Translations under genes and position numbers: made by a program
In this document: positions 19,673 through 26,614 of the stretch, in pieces
How the letters are laid out: each line of letters opens with the position of its first letter
Numbering within the stretch: the stretch's first letter is position 1
Notes under the pieces: model-generated
Told to the model about the DNA's origin: nothing
Databases searched by the model: none
Seen by the model: only the letters and a program-made list of their open reading frames with translations
NCBI RefSeq assembly: GCF_001939115.1
Contig: NZ_MQTZ01000019.1
Coordinates: 1-64,000, forward strand
Length of the DNA stretch: 64,000 nucleotides
Source: Leptolyngbya sp. 'hensonii'
Lineage (GTDB): Bacteria > Cyanobacteriota > Cyanobacteriia > GCF-001939115
Reading direction: 5' to 3'

Positions 19673-19724
19673 ATAAGGAAGGCTCAAGCACGAAAATCAT
19701 ACTTCTATTCAGCAACGCCTCCTT

Positions 19725-21077
19725 TTACAGCCGATTGCTGATGACGAAATAGTTTTCGTTGCGAATGGCCATACCATGAGCCGGTGATGCATACCAGGTG
19801 ACCACGATCGTCCCCTGTTCATCCTTGGTTGGAACCAGATTCAGATAAAGCCGAAAATTGTCTTTACTCACCTGATAAAGTGCACCATTCCCATACCTGG
19901 CTTTCATCGGCTCAATCTCGAAACCAGCGGTTTGCAAGGCTGTTTTCAGGCTGCTAAACACCTGATCCGGGGTCTGGGTTCTGACCAGCCTGATATTGCC
20001 ATCGGTGGTAGAATTCAATTCCGGCAATCCTTGCGGGTTGGGGGTTTCTGCAACCTCACTGGATTTAACACTCTTGTAGAACAGTTCGGGCTTGGCAAAA
20101 TCATCCGGTCTGGCGGCTAGCTCATCCACTGGTTCTGCAGTTGCCTCAGGATTGGAGGTCAGCTGATTCAAGAGGGTGGTGTATTCAGAGAACTGCGCTT
20201 GGGCTGCCTGGATATCTTCAAAGGAACGGGCTGCGTCTGCCAGCATGTAAACGGTGTAGGTGCCATCGCTCAGAATGGTCAGGGTGTGTTCCTTCCCTTC
20301 CCTGGAAACCTTGTAAACTTTCTGATTCGGTTCATCGGTTTCCGGTGTGACCTCAAAATCCTTAGAAGCCAGCCCTTTGGTTAGATAATCCGCAATTCTG
20401 GCGATATCGGCCTGAACCCTGTAGCAAGAAGGTAGACCGGCACATCCCAATCGTGCAGTGGGATAGTTGGGGAAATCAGACCGCAGTTGTTTCAGGGTTT
20501 GATTGAATTCGGCCACGATTTTGGGATTGGGATTCAGAATCGACTGCCCCGACTTGAATGTTGTTGTTGGGGTGGAAGACTGGGGTTGAGGAGCAGACTG
20601 GATGGGAGTCGCAGGCTTAACCGGCGATGTTGTCGTAGCCACAGTTTGGCTGGCGGTTGCGGCTGGTGGCGGAGAACTGGCTTTTGCAGTTGAGCTTGGA
20701 GTTGAGGGTTGACTGGCGGTTGTTGCCGAGGTCGCCGTACTGCGGGTTGTGGTTGCCTTACTGTTGGCCGATTTGACATTCGGCAACACAGTGCTTAAGG
20801 AGCCCACATTGAGGGGCTTGGTGGGCAGCTTGGTGCTACCAGGGCCAGGGGTCCCAGGTGCGCTTGGGGCGAGGGAGATCGGTGTCCGAGGGGCAGCAGG
20901 AAGTTGGGTGACCTTGATTTCCTCCTCCTTCTGCAAGGAGAGGTCCACTTTCTTCCCCTCTTTGGCCGTAGGAACAAACAAAAAGATGCCATGCAGGGCG
21001 ATCGAGAGCAGCAGGATAGGACGGAGCAGACCGATCGGACTGGAGGTATTGTTCAGCGGATAGGATGATGAGGTCAT
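19725..21077 (-). CDS. TonB-like adaptor 2, long Pro/Thr/Ser-rich
   Basis: 450 residues. The N-terminal helix (about 17-37, LLRPILLLSIALHGIFLFVP) has Ser25-x3-His29, the TonB SxxxH signature. A low-complexity Pro/Ser/Thr/Ala region (about 60-180) could span the periplasm. Two similar globular segments follow. One is around TARLGCAGLPSCYRVQADIARIADYL...VYKVSREGKEHTLTILSDGTYTVYM; the other is C-terminal (FSSLKTALQTAGFEIEPM ... LYQVSKDNFRLYLNLVPTKDEQGTIVVTW). The gene starts 4 bp after exbB, so it is clearly its operon partner. Paralogue of the protein at 11619-12425. The canonical TonB C-terminus is not seen, so the outer-membrane partner is unknown. Confidence 0.8.
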   Translation of the reverse strand: MTSSSYPLNNTSSPIGLLRPILLLSIALHGIFLFVPTAKEGKKVDLSLQKEEEIKVTQLPAAPRTPISLAPSAPGTPGPGSTKLPTKPLNVGSLSTVLPNVKSANSKATTTRSTATSATTASQPSTPSSTAKASSPPPAATASQTVATTTSPVKPATPIQSAPQPQSSTPTTTFKSGQSILNPNPKIVAEFNQTLKQLRSDFPNYPTARLGCAGLPSCYRVQADIARIADYLTKGLASKDFEVTPETDEPNQKVYKVSREGKEHTLTILSDGTYTVYMLADAARSFEDIQAAQAQFSEYTTLLNQLTSNPEATAEPVDELAARPDDFAKPELFYKSVKSSEVAETPNPQGLPELNSTTDGNIRLVRTQTPDQVFSSLKTALQTAGFEIEPMKARYGNGALYQVSKDNFRLYLNLVPTKDEQGTIVVTWYASPAHGMAIRNENYFVISNRL

Positions 21078-21081
21078 AGTT

Positions 21082-21777
21082 TCAGTAACCGTCGATCGGC
21101 AAAGGGGGCTTTTCGGGTTTAGTGGGATGGGAATTGTTGTGGAAGGTGGGCTCGTACCAGACCTGACGGTAAATCAGTTCCAATTCATTGCCGACTTCCG
21201 AGAAGTAGTCTATCTGCCTCGCCTGCAGAGTAACCATGACCCGGAAGATCGCTAGGGCGATGATCGCCACCACCATGCCTGCTGCCGTTGCGATCAGGGC
21301 TTCCCCAATTCCAGCGGCAGCTTTGGTTGCTCCTTCTGAGGTGCCGCCACCGCCAATATTGAGGTTGTTGAAGGTTCGGATCAGGCCGGTCACAGTTCCC
21401 AGCAGACCGAGAAGGGGGGCAATCCCCACGACGGTTTCCAGAAACTTGTCGCCCTTGCGCATCTGGACAAATTCTTTATCGGCTGCTGTTTCCAGGGCAA
21501 GGCGGAAGGTGTCGGGGGTGGGTTGCTTCAATTTTAGCGGAGCCAGGAGGAACCGACCGATGGCTAGGGATTGAGCCCGTTCTGAGATCGCGACGGCCTT
21601 GTTCAGGTCATGACGGGCTGCTTCCAGCACATCATGGACAATTTGCTGTTCCTGACTGAGGAGCTGGAACCAGAACCAGGTGCGCTCTAATGCTGTGGCA
21701 ATGGAAGCAATAGACAGACCGACCAGCGGTATCATTACTGGGCCACCTTCTCGTACCAGGTCATAAATTCTAGACAT
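21082..21777 (-). CDS. exbB: ExbB/TolQ/MotA-family proton channel protein
   Basis: 231 residues with three membrane helices: about 14-32, and two in the C-terminal half (IAPLLGLLGTVTGLIRTF and GIGEALIATAAGMVVAIIALAIF). GLLGTVTGLI and EALIATAAGM are the core ExbB motifs that form the proton pore with ExbD. First gene of the minus-strand run; the TonB-like gene follows after 4 bp. Two Pho-box-like repeats lie about 85-100 bp upstream. Confidence 0.92.
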   Translation of the reverse strand: MSRIYDLVREGGPVMIPLVGLSIASIATALERTWFWFQLLSQEQQIVHDVLEAARHDLNKAVAISERAQSLAIGRFLLAPLKLKQPTPDTFRLALETAADKEFVQMRKGDKFLETVVGIAPLLGLLGTVTGLIRTFNNLNIGGGGTSEGATKAAAGIGEALIATAAGMVVAIIALAIFRVMVTLQARQIDYFSEVGNELELIYRQVWYEPTFHNNSHPTKPEKPPLPIDGY

Positions 21778-21857
21778 TAGATCTCAGCAACCGCTTTTTC
21801 TGAATTCTTCCGGCAGGCTCCTCCGCTATCAGAATACCTGAACTGCCCCAGGGGATT

Positions 21858-21877
21858 CGTTAAGGGAACGTTAACGC
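21858..21877 (-). promoter_or_regulatory. Putative two-repeat Pho box upstream of exbB
   Basis: On the minus strand CGTTAACG-TTC-CCTTAACG places two TTAA cores exactly 11 bp apart (21860 and 21871). This is the same spacing as in the pstS Pho box, but the third repeat is not evident. Its position ahead of exbB suggests that the Exb/TonB-like genes could respond to phosphate along with pst. Confidence 0.45.
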
Positions 21878-22020
21878 CATACTTTCTGATGCTTCTCTAC
21901 AGTAGCGAGTAGGGGTGAATTTTTAAGTCGTCGGGGCGACATTGACTTGCCCCAAAATCTCTTACCGCTGTTTTTCGTCGCTTCAACCGATAATAGAACA
22001 GGGTTTACATTTCTTCAACT

Positions 22021-23535
22021 ATGGCCAGAGACCTGCGTGGATTTCTCAAACTTCTGGAGCAACGAAAGCAGTTGCGTCGGATCACCGTGCCCGTAGATCC
22101 CGATTTAGAGATTGCTGAAATTTGCAATCGGATGTTGCAACAGGGGGGACCCGCCCTGCTCTTTGAGCAGGTTAAGGGGGCAGCCTATCCTGTGGCCGTG
22201 AATGTGATGGGCACGGTAGAGCGGATCTGTTGGGCGATGAATATGGAGCAGCCTGAGGATCTGGAGGTGCTGGGGCGAAAGCTGAGCCTGTTGCAACAAC
22301 CCAAGCCGCCTAAAAAGCTGGCCCAGGCGATCGAATTTGGCAAAGTCCTGTTTGATGTGCTCAAAGCGAAACCAGGGCGCGATCTCCTGCCCGCCTGTCA
22401 GCAGGTTGTGATGCGGGAAGAGAACCTGGATCTGAATCAGATCCCCATGATCCGTCCCTACTCCGGTGATGCAGGGAAGATCATTACCCTCGGCCTGGTG
22501 ATCACGAAAGACTGTGAAACCGGAATTCCCAACGTGGGCGTTTATCGACTCCAGCTCCAGTCGGCCAAAACCATGACAGTCCACTGGCTTTCCGTGCGGG
22601 GCGGGGCCAGGCACCTGCGCAAAGCCGCCGAGCGAGGGCAGAAGTTGGAGGTGGCGATCGCCCTGGGCGTGGATCCTCTGATCATTATGGCAGCGGCTAC
22701 GCCCATCCCCGTTGATCTGTCGGAATGGCTGTTTGCCGGTCTGTACGGGGGGTCGGGGGTGAACCTGGCCCGTTGCAAGACCCTGGATCTGGATGTGCCA
22801 GCGGATGCGGAAATTATCCTGGAGGGCACCATTACCCCCGGTGAGGTTTTGCCGGATGGACCCTTTGGTGATCACATGGGCTACTACGGTGGGGTAGAAG
22901 ACTCGCCCCTGATTCGCTTCCACTGTATGACCCACCGCAAAGATCCGATCTACCTGACCACCTTCAGTGGTCGTCCCCCTAAGGAAGAGGCGATGATGGC
23001 GATCGCCCTTAACCGCATCTATACCCCCATCTTGCGACAGCAGGTGCCGGAGATTACGGATTTCTTCCTGCCGATGGAAGCCCTCAGTTATAAAGCGGCC
23101 ATTATTGCGATCGACAAAGCCTATCCCGGTCAGGCGCGGCGGGCTGCCCTGGCTTTCTGGAGCGCCCTGCCCCAGTTCACCTATACAAAATTCGTGATTG
23201 TGGTGGACAAGACCATCAATATTCGCGATCCCCGACAGGTGGTCTGGGCGATTAGTTCCAAGGTCGATCCGGTACGGGATGTGTTTATCCTGCCGGAAAC
23301 TCCCTTTGATACCCTGGATTTTGCCAGTGAAAAAATTGGCCTAGGGGGGCGGATGGGGATTGATGCCACCACCAAGATGCCTCCGGAAACCGATCATCCC
23401 TGGGGCGAGGTGCTGGAATCGGACCCGGCGGTGGCAGCGCTGGTCGATCGGCGCTGGGCTGAGTATGGACTGGCCGATCTCAACCTGGGAGAGGTTGATC
23501 CCAATCTGTTTGGCTATGAAGTGGGTAAATTCTGA
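22021..23535 (+). CDS. ubiD: UbiD-family decarboxylase
   Basis: 504 residues, the length of UbiD-type prenylated-FMN-dependent decarboxylases. In cyanobacteria it is thought to remove the carboxylate of the 4-hydroxybenzoate-derived ring during plastoquinone synthesis. Family blocks seen are DLRGFLKLLEQRKQLRRI at the N-terminus, NVGVYRLQLQSAKTMTVHW, the signature LPDGPFGDHMGYYGG, and TKFVIVVDKTINIRDPRQVVWAI. It needs a UbiX flavin prenyltransferase, which is not in the window. Stand-alone gene with the ATG directly at the conserved N-terminus. Confidence 0.93.
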   Translation: MARDLRGFLKLLEQRKQLRRITVPVDPDLEIAEICNRMLQQGGPALLFEQVKGAAYPVAVNVMGTVERICWAMNMEQPEDLEVLGRKLSLLQQPKPPKKLAQAIEFGKVLFDVLKAKPGRDLLPACQQVVMREENLDLNQIPMIRPYSGDAGKIITLGLVITKDCETGIPNVGVYRLQLQSAKTMTVHWLSVRGGARHLRKAAERGQKLEVAIALGVDPLIIMAAATPIPVDLSEWLFAGLYGGSGVNLARCKTLDLDVPADAEIILEGTITPGEVLPDGPFGDHMGYYGGVEDSPLIRFHCMTHRKDPIYLTTFSGRPPKEEAMMAIALNRIYTPILRQQVPEITDFFLPMEALSYKAAIIAIDKAYPGQARRAALAFWSALPQFTYTKFVIVVDKTINIRDPRQVVWAISSKVDPVRDVFILPETPFDTLDFASEKIGLGGRMGIDATTKMPPETDHPWGEVLESDPAVAALVDRRWAEYGLADLNLGEVDPNLFGYEVGKF

Positions 23536-23620
23536 AGGCAGGTGCGGTCAAATTTCTGCCAGAGCTGGCCCTGCACAGCCAGCTTACCGCCCAGACTGTC
23601 CAGGAACTTGGCCGACACGG

Positions 23621-24184
23621 TTATGCCTCAAGCCAACTGAATAGTTGCTCGATCGTCAGCCCAAAGGGTTCAGCAAAGGCGGGAACTGGAAGGCGATGCT
23701 CTGGGGCTTCAAAAACGGCAATGTGACTATCCGCAGAATAGACAAAGATCAGCTTTTCTTCTGGATCAACCAACCATCCCATTTGGGTGCCGTGAGCCAG
23801 ACAGTGAAGAATGTTGCGGATGACTTTAGTCTGGTTTTGCTCAGGAAAGAGGATTTCGATCGTCCAATCTGGGGCGATGGCAAAGGTATTGGATACTTCG
23901 CCATTCGGCTCGCGGGGAATCCGCTCCCAGGTGAAGACGCTGATATCAGGGACAACGGAGCGATCTCCAAAGGTGCAGCGCAGTTCTGTGTAGGCGCGAG
24001 CGATGTGCTGGGGCTTGAGTACAAGGTTGATTGCAGCCCCAAGGTCAAGCTGGACTGTGCTGTGTTTTCCCTGAGGTATGGGTTTCTGGATAATTTCACC
24101 GTCGATGAATTCGCTGGCGGGTTTGGTTTCTGGTAGCTTCAGGAATTCATCCAGGGTGATTGGTTTGGCAGGAGTTTGAACCAT
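23621..24184 (-). CDS. Uma2-family (DUF820) putative endonuclease
   Basis: 187 residues. Uma2 proteins have a PD-(D/E)XK nuclease fold and are amplified in cyanobacteria; the biological role is unproven. Seen here: TLDEFLKLPETKPASEFIDGEIIQKP, ELRCTFGDRSVVPDISVFTWERIP (catalytic-type Asp in PDI), APDWTIEILFPEQNQTKVIRNI (Glu in EIL) and MGWLVDPEEKLIFVY. The ATG at 24184 is chosen, since a frame upstream to 24229 adds unconserved residues. It follows a truncated Uma2 copy and the nuclease-FtsK gene in the same orientation. Confidence 0.85.
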   Translation of the reverse strand: MVQTPAKPITLDEFLKLPETKPASEFIDGEIIQKPIPQGKHSTVQLDLGAAINLVLKPQHIARAYTELRCTFGDRSVVPDISVFTWERIPREPNGEVSNTFAIAPDWTIEILFPEQNQTKVIRNILHCLAHGTQMGWLVDPEEKLIFVYSADSHIAVFEAPEHRLPVPAFAEPFGLTIEQLFSWLEA

Positions 24185-24228
24185 AACCGTGGGGATAGAA
24201 GTGGAATGGATGTATTGTAGCTCCTGCA

Positions 24229-24414
24229 AAATTCATGGGTTTCTAGCGGCATCGTAATTTCTAACAGCCCATCATCGTAGGTCAGGCGAGCACCACGGGC
24301 TTGAGGCAGCGCATGCAGAATTTGGAGATACGCTTCCCAGGATAGGCCCTGCAGGGCAACAGGCTGCTCCCCAACGGGCTGTAATTCCGCTTTCGGTGCA
24401 ATATCTCTGATCAT
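24229..24414 (-). pseudogene. Truncated Uma2 (N-terminal third only)
   Basis: The first ~62 residues read as a Uma2 N-terminus: LQGLSWEAYLQILHALPQ, ARLTYDDGLLEITMPLETHEF. The family resemblance then stops and the frame runs into unrelated sequence that overlaps the next Uma2 gene. The catalytic part is lost. The ATG overlaps the stop of the nuclease-FtsK gene (ATGA), a translational coupling arrangement suggesting that a full-length Uma2 was once the next cistron of that operon. Confidence 0.65.
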
Positions 24415-26480
24415 TGAAATCGGTATTGTTCCCGATCGTACCCATGATCCGGTCCTCTGAGAGGGGGAATGCTGGTGGCAAACAGACTTTGTAACCGCAA
24501 CAATTCTGCTCCAGCCTGAAACAGCAGATCCCCTTTGCCCAGTAAATGGGCTGCTTCCGTCTGCTTGCCCCCCAAGATAATCATGGAATCTGCTTCACTG
24601 GCAGTTCGGAGGGCAACTCTACCAGGTAGATTGGACCGAATGATCGGAGTCACGATCGTCGCCTCTGGGCGTTGTGTGGCAATGATCAGGTGAATTCCGG
24701 CAGCCCGTGCCATCGCCCCTAATCGTTTGATGCTCAGCTCCAGTGCTGCTTTCATTTCTTTCTCGGCCATGAAATCGGCATACTCATCAAAGATGCAGAC
24801 GATGCGGGGCAGCAGGCGCTCCGGTTGCTGCTGGTTATAGCTGCTCAGGTCCGAACAGCGATGTTGCTCAAATTTGCGGTACCGGGATGCCATTTCTACC
24901 GTCAGGGATTCCATCAGATCGATCGCCGCCTCCCCCTCCTTCACGATCGGTTGATACAGCCAGGGAATGCGTTCAAACTCTGGAAAGGTGACCCGCTTCG
25001 GATCGACCAGCGCAATTTTGAGCTGGTCGGGGGGCTGACTGATCAGCAAGCTGAGCAGCAGCGATCGCAGAAACTCGCTCTTCCCACTGCCCGTGGTGCC
25101 GCCGATGAGAAAATGGCAGGTATTTGGATCGGACAGATCCGCCTGAACCAGTTGCCCCTCCAGATTGACCCCGATCGCAATTTGGGTGGGGGCGGTCGGG
25201 GACAGGCTTTGAGACTCCAGGTAGTCGTCAAAATGGGCCGTCTGCCGATCGGGACGGGGTAAATCGATACTTACATACCCGGCCTGGGGCGCAATCAGAG
25301 GGGGCTGGGCAATCCCCAACTGCACCCGCAGATCATCCGATAACTTCAGGATGGCATTGACCTTAACACCAGGATTGGGCTTCAATTTTACCCGGATGAA
25401 GGCAGGCCCGATCGCCGCACCGTGGTAGGTTACGCCAATGCCGAAGGCCCGCAGAGTGTTGACCAATGCCTGGGCTGTGGTCTCCACATTCGGTGGCGAT
25501 GGTTTTGGCTGTTGCTTGGGGGCTGTGGTTTTCCGGCTGCGACCTGGGGTGGCCTCCCCTGGTACAAAGAAGGTCTGGCAGCGAGTCCGTTGGGGACAGA
25601 TCTGACACAGTTCCGGTTGGGCTGTAGCGGGAGGTGGATCGGGCTGTCCTGGTTGCCAACTCATCCAATGGCCCATCTGTTGCAACTTGTGCGGTAGCAT
25701 CTGATGCAGGGTCTGCTCCAGTTCATCCCAGGTAAAGGTTAATTCCTTCCAATCCGGGAGAACGCTGTAGACGGCTGAATCGATCGGAACGCCCACCTTT
25801 TCGCGCAACATCGTGCTGTAGAGGGCCACCTGCACCAGTTGCGCCGATGGATCGGGGGACTGGTAAGTTTTATATTCCACAATGCAGAGGCGATGGCGAT
25901 CGAAGTCATAGACGAGGCTATCAAAGCGACCTCTGACGAGCTGTTGCCCCCCATTCGGCAAGGGGAAGCAATGCTGCACCTGGAGTTCCTGCCCCAGAAA
26001 GGTCTTCTGGAGCACTTCCGTTGCGGTACAAAAGCGGCGATTGCTCACCAGTAGTTCTACCCAGCGCTGAATCAGGCTGGTCAGGCCCTGCCAGAGATGT
26101 TGCAGGGCTGGGGCTTTGCTGGGGTCTGTCTGGATAGCCGATCGCAGATAGGGAAAAAACACCTGATTGTAAAACAGCTCCCGCATTTGGATGGCGATCG
26201 CGTCTTCCTCCAGTTCTGCTGGTGAAGGTTCCAGAAACTGCTGAAACTGGGGCTCTTGCAGAGCGGTCTGGATGAATCGATCGGAAAGGTCATGGAAGGC
26301 ATGACCGATGCCCAACGTCTCAGCATCTGGCAAAAACACGGTCATCCCACCAAAATGGTGGGCCAGATAGAATAAGCGGGCACACTCAAACGCCACCCGA
26401 ACTTTGGTGACACTCAACGGTGGATTTTCGGATGGGGCTGTTTGATTCACAGGCTGGGGAGACAGGAGCTGTCTCTTCAC
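24411..26480 (-). CDS. RecB/Cas4-like Fe-S nuclease fused to FtsK/HerA-type DNA translocase
   Basis: 689 residues, GTG start. The N-terminal part is a PD-(D/E)XK nuclease of the RecB/AddB/Cas4 type. It shows His60 in GIGHAFHDL, Asp187 in GRFDSLVYDF, Glu202-x-Lys204 in IVEYKTY and the QxxxY-like Q217VALY. A split Fe-S cysteine set is present, Cys33 plus C292-x2-C295-x5-C301 (CQICPQRTRC). A linker at about 310-335 leads to an FtsK/SpoIIIE motor with Walker A GTTGSGKS (461-468), Walker B VCIFDEYADF (Asp565, Glu566) and ATQRPEATIVTPIIRSNLPGRVALRT. The FtsK gamma domain and membrane segments are absent, so this is not the division protein. Neighbours are an AAA+ ATPase and a winged-helix protein on the same strand. 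A role in processive DNA degradation, repair or defence is inference. Confidence 0.85.
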   Translation of the reverse strand: MKRQLLSPQPVNQTAPSENPPLSVTKVRVAFECARLFYLAHHFGGMTVFLPDAETLGIGHAFHDLSDRFIQTALQEPQFQQFLEPSPAELEEDAIAIQMRELFYNQVFFPYLRSAIQTDPSKAPALQHLWQGLTSLIQRWVELLVSNRRFCTATEVLQKTFLGQELQVQHCFPLPNGGQQLVRGRFDSLVYDFDRHRLCIVEYKTYQSPDPSAQLVQVALYSTMLREKVGVPIDSAVYSVLPDWKELTFTWDELEQTLHQMLPHKLQQMGHWMSWQPGQPDPPPATAQPELCQICPQRTRCQTFFVPGEATPGRSRKTTAPKQQPKPSPPNVETTAQALVNTLRAFGIGVTYHGAAIGPAFIRVKLKPNPGVKVNAILKLSDDLRVQLGIAQPPLIAPQAGYVSIDLPRPDRQTAHFDDYLESQSLSPTAPTQIAIGVNLEGQLVQADLSDPNTCHFLIGGTTGSGKSEFLRSLLLSLLISQPPDQLKIALVDPKRVTFPEFERIPWLYQPIVKEGEAAIDLMESLTVEMASRYRKFEQHRCSDLSSYNQQQPERLLPRIVCIFDEYADFMAEKEMKAALELSIKRLGAMARAAGIHLIIATQRPEATIVTPIIRSNLPGRVALRTASEADSMIILGGKQTEAAHLLGKGDLLFQAGAELLRLQSLFATSIPPLRGPDHGYDREQYRFQ

Positions 26481-26532
26481 AGTGGCGGGTTTTAGGAGAG
26501 TGAGGGTGCAGTCAACCTTCTCGACCGGTTAT

Positions 26533-26602
26533 ACCGATCTCGTGGGAGGATGAAATCCCTTATCCCCTCCTGGGCGGAGTGGCCCGCAGGGCCGAGATCG
26601 GT
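26533..26602. repeat. Complex inverted-repeat element between AAA and nuclease-FtsK genes
   Basis: Outer arms ACCGATCTCG (26533-26542) and CGAGATCGGT (26593-26602) are perfect complements. Nested inside are GGGAGG/CCCTCC and GGCCC-GCA-GGGCC hairpins. The ~70-bp structure lies in the 134-bp gap of the operon. It could be a small mobile palindrome or an RNA element adjusting downstream expression. No U-run follows on the minus strand. Confidence 0.55.
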
Positions 26603-26614
26603 CATGCAGATGCC

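Noticed and set aside
22105-22935. 276-codon minus-strand frame inside ubiD
   Set aside because: Antisense to a conserved enzyme with typical codon-mirroring; no recognisable domain.
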